Made by a program: the position numbers and the translations under genes
Origin: Xylanimonas cellulosilytica DSM 15894
GTDB taxonomy: Bacteria > Actinomycetota > Actinomycetes > Actinomycetales > Cellulomonadaceae
Direction: 5' to 3'
Length of the DNA stretch: 64,000 nucleotides
Assembly: GCF_000024965.1 (NCBI RefSeq)
Contig: NC_013530.1
Location: forward strand, 3,678,777-3,742,776
Notes under the pieces: model-generated
What the model was told of the DNA's origin: nothing
Seen by the model: the letters and a program-made list of their open reading frames with translations, nothing else
Database searches by the model: none
In this document: piece by piece, positions 52,192 through 60,494 of the stretch
Position numbering within the stretch: position 1 is the stretch's first letter
Layout of the letters: each line of letters begins with the position of its first letter

Positions 52192-53184
52192 GTGACTGAG
52201 CAGGCCACGCCCCCCGTCCACGACGTCGTGATCGTCGGATCCGGCCCCGCCGGCTACACCGCTGCGGTGTACGCCGCCCGCGCGGGCCTCGCACCCGTGG
52301 TGATCGCCGGGTCCGTGACCGCGGGTGGCGCGCTCATGAACACCACCGAGGTCGAGAACTTCCCCGGCTTCCCTGAGGCCGTCATGGGGCCCGACCTCAT
52401 GGACAAGATGCGGGAGCAGGCCGAGAAGTTCGGCGCCACGGTGGTCTGGGACGACGCCGAGCGGGTCTCCCTCAGCGGCGACGTCAAGGAGATCGTCACC
52501 GGTGGCGGCGAGACGTACCTCGCCCGCGCCGTCATCCTCGCGACCGGCTCCGCCTACCGCGAGCTGGGCCTCGAGGACGAGAAGCGGCTGTCGGGGCGCG
52601 GGGTGTCCTGGTGCGCCACCTGCGACGGGTTCTTCTTCCGCGACCAGCACATCGCCGTCGTCGGCGGCGGCGACTCGGCCATGGAGGAGGCGACCTTCCT
52701 CACGCGGTTCGCGTCCAAGGTCACCGTCGTCCACCGCCGCGACGCGCTGCGCGCCTCGAAGATCATGGCCGAGCGTGCGCTCGCCAACCCGAAGATCGAC
52801 TTCGCCTGGAACAGCGCGGTCGAGGCCATCAGCGGCGACGCGCAGGTCAGCGGCGTGGTGCTCCGCGACACCGTCACTGGCGAGGTGCGGCCGCTCGACG
52901 TCACCGGCCTGTTCGTCGCCATCGGGCACGAACCGCGCACCGAGCTCGTCAAGGGCCAGGTCGACCTGGACGACGAGGGCTACATCCTCGTCGAGGGCCG
53001 TTCCACGCGCACCAACCTGCCGGGCGTGTTCGCGTGCGGCGACGCCGTCGACCACACGTACCGCCAGGCCATCACCGCCGCCGGCTCGGGCTGTTCCGCC
53101 GCCCTGGACGCCCAGGCGTACCTCACCACGCTCGACGACGCCCTGGTCGGCGCCGTCGCCGCAACCGAAGGAGTGAACCGATGA
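52192..53184 (+). CDS. trxB: Thioredoxin reductase
   Basis: A 330-residue FAD/NADPH enzyme. The FAD site is [21 protein letters not shown], the redox-active site WCATCDGFF (Cys141/Cys144), and the NADPH site [20 protein letters not shown] 52192 is the start because AGAGGAG is six bases upstream and ATG 52188 reads straight into a stop. It overlaps trxA by four bases. It reduces thioredoxin. Confidence 0.97.
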   Translation: MTEQATPPVHDVVIVGSGPAGYTAAVYAARAGLAPVVIAGSVTAGGALMNTTEVENFPGFPEAVMGPDLMDKMREQAEKFGATVVWDDAERVSLSGDVKEIVTGGGETYLARAVILATGSAYRELGLEDEKRLSGRGVSWCATCDGFFFRDQHIAVVGGGDSAMEEATFLTRFASKVTVVHRRDALRASKIMAERALANPKIDFAWNSAVEAISGDAQVSGVVLRDTVTGEVRPLDVTGLFVAIGHEPRTELVKGQVDLDDEGYILVEGRSTRTNLPGVFACGDAVDHTYRQAITAAGSGCSAALDAQAYLTTLDDALVGAVAATEGVNR

Positions 53185-53501
53185 CTGTTGCCGTCACCGA
53201 CGACACGTTCAAGGCCGAGGTGCTCGAGGCCGACCTGCCCGTCCTCGTGGACTTCTGGGCCGAATGGTGCGGCCCGTGCCGCATGGTCGCACCCATCCTC
53301 GAGGAGATCTCCGAGGAGTACGCCGGCCGCCTCAAGGTCACCAAGCTCGACACCGACGCCAACCCGGCCACGACGATGGCGTACGGCGTCGTGTCCATCC
53401 CGACGCTCAACGTCTACCAGGGCGGGGAGCTCGTGAAGTCGATCGTGGGCGCCCGCCCCAAGAAGGCCCTCCTCGCCGAGATTGAACCCCTCCTCAGCTA
53501 A
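53181..53501 (+). CDS. trxA: Thioredoxin
   Basis: A 106-residue thioredoxin with active site [14 protein letters not shown] (Cys30/Cys33) and the cis-Pro loop [13 protein letters not shown]. It is coupled to trxB (ATGA) with GAAGGAG. The operon ends at a 14-bp hairpin 114 bp downstream, after the repeat cluster. Confidence 0.97.
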   Translation: MTVAVTDDTFKAEVLEADLPVLVDFWAEWCGPCRMVAPILEEISEEYAGRLKVTKLDTDANPATTMAYGVVSIPTLNVYQGGELVKSIVGARPKKALLAEIEPLLS

Positions 53502-53510
53502 CCCCTCCCC

Positions 53511-53600
53511 GGTGGTTGAGCCTGTCGAAACCACCCCACAGCGTGACCCAGCCCTCAGTGGTTGAGCCCGCCTCCGGTGGTTGAGCCTGTCGAAACCACC
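53511..53600. repeat. Dispersed 25-bp palindromic repeat, cluster 2
   Basis: Full copies at 53511-53535 and 53576-53600 with a truncated one at 53557-53568 between them. They are the same repeat as at 40608 and 56782, all in forward orientation, in the trxA 3' region. Confidence 0.9.
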
Positions 53601-53614
53601 CCACCATCCCGACC

Positions 53615-53648
53615 CGGCCGGTGACCTGAACACCCAGGTCACCGGCCG
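53615..53648 (+). terminator. Hairpin after trxA
   Basis: CGGCCGGTGACCTG (53615-53628) pairs perfectly with 53635-53648 around a six-base loop. It is the likely terminator of the trxB-trxA message. Confidence 0.7.
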
Positions 53649-53726
53649 TCGTCGTCCCCGAACACCCCCACCACCACCCATCACAACACACTCACAACGA
53701 CAACCAGCGCCACCCACCCCGCCACG

Positions 53727-53755
53727 TTGTGAATGGTCTGCACCGCGTGTACCCT
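53727..53755 (+). promoter_or_regulatory. Leaderless promoter of the HTH-aminotransferase gene
   Basis: TTGTGA (53727-53732) and TACCCT (53750-53755) have a 17-bp spacer. The ATG follows six bases later with no ribosome site, so transcription should begin at or next to the start codon. Confidence 0.65.
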
Positions 53756-53761
53756 GGCGCG

Positions 53762-55597
53762 ATGGCCCGCAAGCTCCCGGTTGACCTCGTCACCCGCCTC
53801 CTCGAGGACGGGCTCGGCCCGCGCGCGATCGTGGACCACCTGCGGGAGCACGTGGGCATCGAGGTCTCCCCCCAGGCGATCTCGACGTTCCGGAAGCGGC
53901 ACACGGACGTGCCGGCCCAGCACTCGACGCGCCGCGTCATCCCCTGGGACGTGCGTCCGGAGCACCGGTCCAACGGCTACCGCCGGGCCATCCTCGCGTT
54001 TCACCGGCGGGCCCAGGGCCGCACCCTCACCGGCGAGGAGCGCCGGAACCTCGACCACGTCGAACGCACCTTGCGTGAGAGCGGTCAGGTGATCACCTAT
54101 CAGCAGGACGAGGGCTGGACCCTCGTCCCCGCCCGACCCGGGATCGACACCGGGATCATCCGAGAGCCGGAGGCCGCGATGACCGAGCAGGCCGTGCACG
54201 GGACGCCCTTGCACCCCACCACCCCCCAGCACCTCGGGGGTGCCGCGGCCGCCGCCGCGGGCGTGGCTGCGGGTGCCGGCGCGGCCCAGGCGTCGGGCTC
54301 CGGTGAGGGGACGCGGCTCGACCCGTGGTTCGGTGCCTACGCGCAGCGCGCGCACGGCATGCGCGCCTCGGAGATCCGTGCCCTGTTCTCCGTGGCGAAC
54401 CGCCCCGAGGTCGTCTCCCTGGCCGGGGGCATGCCGTTCATCCAGGGCCTTCCCCTCGACGTGATCGGTGAGGCGATGCAACGCCTCATCACGACGAAGG
54501 GCGCGACGGCGCTCCAGTACGGCTCCGGCCAGGGCGACGTCGAGCTGCGCGAGCGCATCCTCGAGGTCTGTGCGCTGGAGGGCATCACCGACGCCCACCC
54601 CGACGACGTCGTCGTGACCACCGGGTCGCAGCAGGCGCTCGATCTGGTGACCCGCATCTTCGTGGACCCGGGCGACGTCATCCTCGCCGAGGCCCCCTCG
54701 TACGTGGGTGCGCTCGGCGTGTTCCGGTCCTACGAGGCCCAGGTCGAGCACGTCCCCATGGATGCCTTCGGCCTGATCCCCGAGGCGCTCGAACGTGCGC
54801 TCCTCGACGCGCGGACCGCCGGCAAGCGGGTCAAGTTCCTCTACACGATCCCGAACTACCACAACCCGGCCGGTGTCACGCTGACCCTGGAGCGCCGCCA
54901 CCAGGTCCTCGAGGTCTGCCAGCGCTTCGGCGTGCTCATCGTGGAGGACAACCCGTACGGTCTGCTCGGCTTCGACCGGGAACCGCTCCCGGCGATGCGG
55001 GCCTTCGACGACGAGGGCGTCCTGTACCTGGGGTCCTTCTCGAAGACGTTCGCGCCGGGATACCGGGTGGGCTGGGTCATCGCGCCGCACGCGGTGCGCG
55101 AGAAGCTCGTCCTGGCGAGCGAGTCCTCGATCCTCTCCCCCTCGAACGCGTCGCAGATGGCGATCACCACCTACCTCGACACCTGCGACTGGAAGGGCCA
55201 GATCAAGTCGTACCGGGAGCTCTACCGCGAGCGTCGCGACGCCATGATCGGTGCGCTCTCGGAGCACCTTCCGTCGGCCACGTGGAACGTTCCCGACGGC
55301 GGGTTCTACGTGTGGGTCCGACTGCCCGAGGGTCTCGATGCGCGCTCCATGCTCCCCCGGGCGGTCACCGAGCGGGTCGCGTACGTGCCGGGCACCGCCT
55401 TCTTCTACGACGGTCAGGGCTCCGACCACATGCGGCTGTCGTTCTGCTACCCGACGCCGGAGCGCATTCGTGAGGGCGTGCGTCGCCTCGCCTCGGTCGT
55501 CAACGCTGAGGCCGACCTGGTGCAGCTCTTCGGCACCCGTGCCGAGCTCGACGACGACCCTCGCGATGCCGAGCACCCGGCCCCCAACCTCGCCTGA
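53762..55597 (+). CDS. HTH region joined to a MocR-like PLP aminotransferase
   Basis: One 611-residue frame. Residues 1-~135 look like the small phage-type helix-turn-helix proteins of actinobacteria (VDLVTRLLEDGLGPRAIVDH, VSPQAISTFRKRH, then VIPWDVRPEHRSNGY). A flexible Ala/Gly linker precedes a class I aminotransferase with YGSGQGDVELRERI, PNYHNPAGVT and the PLP lysine K428 in LGSFSKTFAPGYRVGW. An internal ATG at 54179 (residue 140) has GGAGG correctly spaced, so the aminotransferase may also be made alone. The order HTH-then-aminotransferase recalls MocR/PdxR regulators, but the HTH is not the GntR type. The substrate is unknown. Confidence 0.82.
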   Translation: MARKLPVDLVTRLLEDGLGPRAIVDHLREHVGIEVSPQAISTFRKRHTDVPAQHSTRRVIPWDVRPEHRSNGYRRAILAFHRRAQGRTLTGEERRNLDHVERTLRESGQVITYQQDEGWTLVPARPGIDTGIIREPEAAMTEQAVHGTPLHPTTPQHLGGAAAAAAGVAAGAGAAQASGSGEGTRLDPWFGAYAQRAHGMRASEIRALFSVANRPEVVSLAGGMPFIQGLPLDVIGEAMQRLITTKGATALQYGSGQGDVELRERILEVCALEGITDAHPDDVVVTTGSQQALDLVTRIFVDPGDVILAEAPSYVGALGVFRSYEAQVEHVPMDAFGLIPEALERALLDARTAGKRVKFLYTIPNYHNPAGVTLTLERRHQVLEVCQRFGVLIVEDNPYGLLGFDREPLPAMRAFDDEGVLYLGSFSKTFAPGYRVGWVIAPHAVREKLVLASESSILSPSNASQMAITTYLDTCDWKGQIKSYRELYRERRDAMIGALSEHLPSATWNVPDGGFYVWVRLPEGLDARSMLPRAVTERVAYVPGTAFFYDGQGSDHMRLSFCYPTPERIREGVRRLASVVNAEADLVQLFGTRAELDDDPRDAEHPAPNLA

Positions 55598-55603
55598 CCA
55601 GGC

Positions 55604-56692
55604 ATGACACAGCACTCACCCCCGACAGAGCAGGTGCAGCGCATGACCCAGTCCCCCACCGCCATCGCGGGCTCTTCCTCCCAGCGCGACATCGTCGCGC
55701 CAGGGCTCGGTGCGGCTCGTGCCGCTGACCATCCGGTCGATGGCTCTGCCCTGCGCGTCGTGGTGCTCGCGGGCGGGCTCTCCCACGAGCGGGACGTCTC
55801 GCTGCGTTCCGGGCGTCGGGTCGCCGAGGCCCTCCGTTCCGTCGGCGTCGACGTCGCGGTGCACGATGTCGACGCACAGCTCTTGCGCTATCTCGACGAG
55901 CATCGACCGGACGTCGTCTGGCCGCTGCTCCACGGAGCGGGTGGTGAGGACGGCTCGCTGCGCGACGTCCTGGAGCTGGCCGGGGTGCCGTACGTCGGAA
56001 CCGGGCCCCGGGCCAGCCGCCTTGCCTGGGACAAGCCGATCGCCAAGGAGCGCCTCCAGACCGCAGGGCTCGCGACACCCGAGTGGCTGACCCTCCCGCA
56101 GGAGCTGTTCCGGGATCTCGGCGCGCAGGGCGTGCTCTCCATCGTGGCCGAGCGGTTCGGCCTGCCCGTCGTCGTCAAGCCGACCCGAGGGGGGTCAGCG
56201 CTCGGTGTCACACGCGTGACCAGCAAGGACGGCCTCGCTCGCGCGATGGTCGACTGCTTCGCGTATGGGGACAGCGCCCTGATCGAGCGTGCCGTCGACG
56301 GTGTCGAGATCGCCGTCTCGGTGATCGACGGTATGGACGGCCCGGTCGCCCTCCCGGCCGTGGAGATCATCGTGGACGGGCCGTACGACTTCGACGCCCG
56401 TTACAACCCGGGTCGCGTCGAGTACTTCGCTCCGGCGCGACTCTCCCCCGACCAGGCCGCGCACGTCGCGGGCGTTGCCGTGGCAGCCCACCAGGCGCTC
56501 GATCTGCGGCACCTCTCGCGCACCGATCTCATCCTGCAGACCGACGGAACGGCCCAGGTCCTCGAGGTGAACGTGGCCCCCGGCATGACGGAGACCTCGC
56601 TCCTCCCCCAGGCCGCCGTCGCCGCCGGACACGACCTCGGAACCCTGTACCGACAAGTAGTCGAGCACGCGGCACTGCGAACGGCACCCTGA
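55604..56692 (+). CDS. D-alanine-D-alanine ligase family ATP-grasp enzyme
   Basis: A 362-residue ATP-grasp ligase with VVVLAGGLSHERDVSLRSGR, HGAGGEDGSLRDVLELAGVPY, LPVVVKPTRGGSALGVTRV and LEVNVAPGMTETSLLPQA, all Ddl-type motifs. The GGxSxER entry fits Ddl, but several details differ from canonical DdlA (for example VEYFAPARLS), so the exact dipeptide is uncertain. A second ATG at 55643 is possible. It lies six bases after the aminotransferase stop, and probably in the same operon. Confidence 0.85.
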   Translation: MTQHSPPTEQVQRMTQSPTAIAGSSSQRDIVAPGLGAARAADHPVDGSALRVVVLAGGLSHERDVSLRSGRRVAEALRSVGVDVAVHDVDAQLLRYLDEHRPDVVWPLLHGAGGEDGSLRDVLELAGVPYVGTGPRASRLAWDKPIAKERLQTAGLATPEWLTLPQELFRDLGAQGVLSIVAERFGLPVVVKPTRGGSALGVTRVTSKDGLARAMVDCFAYGDSALIERAVDGVEIAVSVIDGMDGPVALPAVEIIVDGPYDFDARYNPGRVEYFAPARLSPDQAAHVAGVAVAAHQALDLRHLSRTDLILQTDGTAQVLEVNVAPGMTETSLLPQAAVAAGHDLGTLYRQVVEHAALRTAP

Positions 56693-56700
56693 CCCACCCC

Positions 56701-56716
56701 GGTTTCACGTGAAACA
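56701..56716. promoter_or_regulatory. parS site 1
   Basis: GGTTTCACGTGAAACA differs from the consensus TGTTTCACGTGAAACA at one position. It lies eight bases after the ATP-grasp ligase stop. Confidence 0.9.
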
Positions 56717-56758
56717 TGCCCCCGGTGATCGAGCCCATCGAAACCACCAAGAGGCCCC

Positions 56759-56774
56759 TGTTTCACGTGAAACC
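56759..56774. promoter_or_regulatory. parS site 2
   Basis: TGTTTCACGTGAAACC, one mismatch to consensus, between repeat copies in the same gap. Confidence 0.9.
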
Positions 56775-57018
56775 TGCACCCGGTGGTTGAGCCTGTCGAA
56801 ACCACCCCACCCGCCCAACCCCGCAAACAACGCTCCCACACCTGGTGGTTGAGCCTGTCGAAACCACACCACCCAGCAACGACCAACGACCGACGCTCCC
56901 GCACCCGGTGGTTGAGCCCGTCGAAACCACCCCACCACAGCAACGACCGACGACCAACGCGCCCGCACCCGGTGGTTGAGCCCGTCGAAACCACCCCACC
57001 ACGGCACCCGCACACGAA

Positions 57019-57052
57019 CGAGGCTCCTGTTTCACGTGAAACAGGAGCCTCG
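57019..57052. promoter_or_regulatory. parS site 3 inside a 34-bp perfect palindrome
   Basis: The exact parS core (57028-57043) is extended by nine matched bases on each side. It lies 36 bp after the parB stop and between the convergent ligase and parB genes, so it could also form a two-way terminator hairpin. Confidence 0.9.
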
Positions 57053-57087
57053 CTATCCAGCAGCAGCCTCAGCGGCAGCACCGACCG

Positions 57088-58677
57088 CTACTGCTTGAGA
57101 ATGCCCGGGTCCTGCGGTGCCATGACCGCGAGGATGCGGTTCAAGTCCTCCACCGAGGCGAACTCGACGGTCATGCGACCCTTCGACTTACCGACCTGCA
57201 CCTTGACCCGCGTCTCGAACAGATCCGAGAGCCGACCGGCCAGCTCATCGACCGCCACGCTGCGCTGGCCAGCCCGGGGAGTACGGCGCTTCGCCTCCTC
57301 GCCGCCCGACGTCACCAGGGCCACGATCTCTTCCGTCGCCCGGACGGACAGCCCTTCGGACACGATGCGCTGAGCCAGCCGTTCGATCTCGGCGCCGTCG
57401 GACAGGCTGAGCAGGGCCCTTGCGTGACCGGCAGACAGGATGCCCGCAGCCACGCGACGCTGCACGAGCGGCGGCAACTTGAGCAGACGGAGCGTGTTGG
57501 AGATCTGCGGTCGGCTCCGCGCGATGCGCGTCGCGAGCTCCTCGTGCGTGCAACCGAAGTCATCGAGGAGCTGCCGGTAGGCCGCGGCCTCCTCGAGCGG
57601 GTTGAGCTGTGCGCGGTGCAGGTTCTCCAGGAGCGCGTCACGGAGCATGTCCGAGTCGTCGGTCTCGCGAATGATGGCCGGGACCGTCGCCAGCCCGGCG
57701 AGCTGTGTCGCACGCCAGCGCCGCTCACCCATGATGAGCTCGTACTGACCGTCACCCGACCTGTCTGGCCGGACCACGATCGGCTGCAGAACGCCGATCT
57801 CCTTGATGGAGTCGACGAGCTCGTCCAGTTCCGACTCGTCGAACACGGTGCGCGGCTGCCACGTGTTGGGCCGGATGGCGTCGACGGGAAGCTCCGCGAA
57901 CGAGGCACCCGGCACTGGCAACAGGTCATCAGCCGCCATCAGCTCGTTGTTCGCGGGCTCCTTCACCTGCGTCAACGCGGCGGGCGCGCCCGTCGCCGTT
58001 TCACGTGAAACACCATCGATCCTGGAGAACGCCGCGTTGATGACCGCGTCAGTCGCTCCCCTGCTCGCGAGGGCGTCGTGCGGAACCCGCACCGAGGCGA
58101 TGGGTGTCACGGTGGCCAGCGACTCGCCCACTGCGGCGATGGATCCGGTCACCACACTGACGTCCGTCGGGTCACTGCTCGACGACTCGTCATCCACAAC
58201 CACTGTCTCGGCGGTCAGGCCGGCGCTCGCTCCGCCAGTTCCGGCAGATGCGGTGGCGTCTGCCGTGGCGATCGCATCAGCGCCGGACGTCGAGTCGGTC
58301 CGACCGCTGAGGTCCGGCCGAGCCGCAGCCACCGCGAGAGCGGCACCGCCCAGCATCGCCGTTCCACCGTTCGCATCGGCCGACGTCACCGCGTCGTCGC
58401 TCTGCTCTCCGACGGGCCGTGCTGTGCCGTTCGTCCGGATCGCGAGTCGCCCGCTCGACATCGCAGCGTCCCACGACATCGATCGTCCGGAGCCCGCCGA
58501 TGCTTTGCCGTCCGACGCCGTCAACGCCGAGTCCGAGCCGTCGGCCTTCGGGCGCTGGCTCTGCTCCGCGCGGTCACCCGACGGGAAGAACACGTCGACG
58601 GGGCGGTCGCCTTCCGGTCCTGATGGAATGAGGGCGCCTAGACCCCGTCCGAGCCCTCGCTTCTTCTGAGCACTCAT
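57088..58677 (-). CDS. parB: Chromosome-partitioning protein ParB
   Basis: A 529-residue CTP-dependent DNA clamp. The start [14 protein letters not shown] is the ParA-activating tip. The CTPase domain has [19 protein letters not shown] and [13 protein letters not shown]. The HTH has [18 protein letters not shown], and a C-terminal dimer domain follows. It binds parS, spreads and loads SMC. Residues ~20-190 are a Ser/Thr/Ala-rich low-complexity insert, making it some 150-200 residues longer than usual. A parS site (57997) lies in the gene, coding VSRET. ATG 58677 follows GAGGGAG. Confidence 0.96.
   Translation of the reverse strand: MSAQKKRGLGRGLGALIPSGPEGDRPVDVFFPSGDRAEQSQRPKADGSDSALTASDGKASAGSGRSMSWDAAMSSGRLAIRTNGTARPVGEQSDDAVTSADANGGTAMLGGAALAVAAARPDLSGRTDSTSGADAIATADATASAGTGGASAGLTAETVVVDDESSSSDPTDVSVVTGSIAAVGESLATVTPIASVRVPHDALASRGATDAVINAAFSRIDGVSRETATGAPAALTQVKEPANNELMAADDLLPVPGASFAELPVDAIRPNTWQPRTVFDESELDELVDSIKEIGVLQPIVVRPDRSGDGQYELIMGERRWRATQLAGLATVPAIIRETDDSDMLRDALLENLHRAQLNPLEEAAAYRQLLDDFGCTHEELATRIARSRPQISNTLRLLKLPPLVQRRVAAGILSAGHARALLSLSDGAEIERLAQRIVSEGLSVRATEEIVALVTSGGEEAKRRTPRAGQRSVAVDELAGRLSDLFETRVKVQVGKSKGRMTVEFASVEDLNRILAVMAPQDPGILKQ
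57997..58012. promoter_or_regulatory. parS site 4, inside parB
   Basis: CGTTTCACGTGAAACA, one mismatch, within the low-complexity insert of parB, read as Val-Ser-Arg-Glu-Thr. Confidence 0.9.
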
Positions 58678-58805
58678 GCCCACTCCCTCGTCTTGCCCGT
58701 CGGGTTTCTCAACGTCTTCTGTCTCAGCAGCGGGTCTCGCCTCACCCGGACCAGCCTCGGTCCGGCATCCTGGAAGCGCCGCCTTGCCGTGTCATACATG
58801 TGAGG

Positions 58806-60191
58806 CTACGCGCGTTCCCGCAGGTCAGCGCGCTGAGCGTGGCGGTCCGCGACCTCCCGTGCGGCCTCCAGGTACGCCAATGCGCCTGTCGAGCTGGGGT
58901 CGTAGGTCATGACCGTCTGGCCATGACTCGGCGCCTCCGAGATGCGGACGGAGCGCGGCACCGTGGTGCGGAGAGTCTGCTCGGGGAAATGCGTACGCAC
59001 CTCTTCGGCGACCTGTTGGGCCAGGTTCGTCCGCCCGTCGTACATCGTGAGCAGGATCGTGGAGACGGTCAGCTCCGGGTTCAGGTGCGCGCGAATGAGC
59101 TCGATCGTCTTGAGAAGCTGGCTCAGGCCTTCGAGCGCGTAGTACTCGCACTGGATGGGGATCAGCACCTCGCGTCCCACGACGAACGCGTTGACCGTCA
59201 GGAGACCGAGGCTCGGCGGGCAGTCGACCAGCACGTAGTCGATGCGCTCCTCGCCGTTCTCGATCCGCTCCTCCAGGTAGCGGTCCAGCGCTCGGCGGAG
59301 CCGTGTTTCACGTGAAACCAGCGACACGAGCTCGATCTCCGCGCCGGAGAGATCGATCGTGGCCGGCACCGCCCACAGCCCCGGGACGTCCGGGCATGCC
59401 TGCACAGCGGAGGAGAGCGGCGCTCCCTCGACCAGGACTTCGTAGATCGACTGGGTTCCCGCCCGGTGTTCGATCCCCAGCGCGGTGGACGCGTTGCCCT
59501 GCGGGTCGTTGTCGATCACCAGGACGTTCAGCCCAGCCTGCGCGAGCCCGGCGGCGAGGTTGACCGTGGTCGTCGTCTTGCCGACGCCACCCTTCTGATT
59601 CGCCACCGTGAGGATGCGGGTCTGCTCGGGCCGGGGGAACTTCCGGCCGTGGAGGTCGATCCGTCGCCGCGCATCAACGGCGAGCTGCGCCGCGAGCGGC
59701 GTGTCATCGTCGTCGTCGGTCTGCGGGATCGAGTCGATCAGTGCGGCTCGCTGGGTCTCCCGCCCGGGAAGGATCGGACTCGTACCGGCGGACGGCTCCA
59801 AGGAAGGGGCAGGGAACTCGGCAACCGTGGTGGCGACCGACGAGTCCAGACCACCGGATGCCGATGAGGCCGCATCGCTGGAGACCACATCGTCGCCAGA
59901 CTCGGTAGAGACACCGGAGCTTTCCGTCATCGGCATCGACGGCGTCGTGAGAGTGCCGAGAGGCTGCGTCACGGTCACTGGTGTGCTGGCGATCGGGGCA
60001 ACCCAGCCAGTTTCGGAGAGCACCGTCCGCTCAGCCACAGCCTCGCTGCTCTCGCCGTTCACTCCAGCACTGGGTGTCGACCCCACCGTCAGTTCCGGTG
60101 CGACACCCGTCGCCACTGGCGCCGACTCGCGCGATGGCGCCGGACTCGAGGTCACGCGATTCCATGGCCACCTACGCTCCTCGGATCCCAT
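58806..60191 (-). CDS. parA: Chromosome-partitioning ATPase ParA
   Basis: A 461-residue ParA-type ATPase with deviant Walker A TVANQKGGVGKTTTTVNLA, the DNDPQGNAS A'-motif and Walker B DYVLVDCPPSLGLLTV. It binds DNA in the ATP form and drives segregation of ParB-parS complexes. The first ~190 residues are disordered and Ser/Thr/Asp-rich, unlike typical ~300-residue homologues. ATG 60191 follows GGGAGA. A parS site (59304) lies in the gene and codes VSRET. It is transcribed just upstream of parB with a 128-bp gap. Confidence 0.96.
   Translation of the reverse strand: MGSEERRWPWNRVTSSPAPSRESAPVATGVAPELTVGSTPSAGVNGESSEAVAERTVLSETGWVAPIASTPVTVTQPLGTLTTPSMPMTESSGVSTESGDDVVSSDAASSASGGLDSSVATTVAEFPAPSLEPSAGTSPILPGRETQRAALIDSIPQTDDDDDTPLAAQLAVDARRRIDLHGRKFPRPEQTRILTVANQKGGVGKTTTTVNLAAGLAQAGLNVLVIDNDPQGNASTALGIEHRAGTQSIYEVLVEGAPLSSAVQACPDVPGLWAVPATIDLSGAEIELVSLVSRETRLRRALDRYLEERIENGEERIDYVLVDCPPSLGLLTVNAFVVGREVLIPIQCEYYALEGLSQLLKTIELIRAHLNPELTVSTILLTMYDGRTNLAQQVAEEVRTHFPEQTLRTTVPRSVRISEAPSHGQTVMTYDPSSTGALAYLEAAREVADRHAQRADLRERA
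59304..59319. promoter_or_regulatory. parS site 5, inside parA
   Basis: TGTTTCACGTGAAACC, one mismatch. Within the parA reading frame. Confidence 0.9.
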
Positions 60192-60355
60192 GCTCTCCCG
60201 ACCTTCTCCTCGACGACGTCTCTGGTTGCGGGGTTCGAACGAGCACGTCAGGGGCGCATCACCGAGCCGCGCCGCAACCTCGCGCACAGCCTACGGCCTC
60301 GCACCGACGCACGGCGGACGCCCACTCCGCTGTGGACGGAGTCCTGACGCGCCGT

Positions 60356-60371
60356 GGTTTCACGTGAAACG
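60356..60371. promoter_or_regulatory. parS site 6
   Basis: GGTTTCACGTGAAACG, two end mismatches to consensus but an intact 14-bp core. Confidence 0.85.
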
Positions 60372-60381
60372 GATCAGTCGA

Positions 60382-60397
60382 TGTTTCACGTGAAACA
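60382..60397. promoter_or_regulatory. parS site 7
   Basis: TGTTTCACGTGAAACA, an exact match to consensus, 26 bp from site 6. Confidence 0.95.
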
Positions 60398-60429
60398 CGA
60401 CTGCGCAGACGCTGCCCACCACCACACGG

Positions 60430-60464
60430 CGAAGGGCCCTCCGCACAAGACGGAGGACCCTTCG
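60430..60464 (-). terminator. Hairpin after rsmG
   Basis: CGAAGGGCCCTCCG (60430-60443) pairs with 60451-60464 (CGGAGGACCCTTCG) with one mismatch around a seven-base loop, 31 bases after the rsmG stop. Confidence 0.7.
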
Positions 60465-60494
60465 TGGAGCAGAGCGCGAGGCGACTGTGGGCGA

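Larger units (their letters stand above)
56693..57087. repeat. Repeat-rich gap: dispersed palindromic repeats and three parS sites
   Basis: This 395-bp gap holds no gene. Five copies of the 25-bp repeat lie at 56724 (degenerate), 56782, 56844, 56907 and 56971, with a ~63-bp period for the last four. ParS sites are at 56701, 56759 and 57028. The spacers resemble each other (CAACGACCGACGACCAACGC), so this is not CRISPR. Confidence 0.9.
60192..60494. other. parA-rsmG intergenic region with two parS sites and a terminator
   Basis: No gene is seen in this 303-bp gap. It holds the parA promoter region, parS sites at 60356 and 60382, and the rsmG terminator at 60430-60464. Confidence 0.8.

Noticed and set aside
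56724..56995. CRISPR-like array of 25-bp repeats with ~38-bp spacers
   Set aside because: Spacers resemble each other, the same repeat occurs singly and inverted elsewhere in the window, and no cas gene is present.
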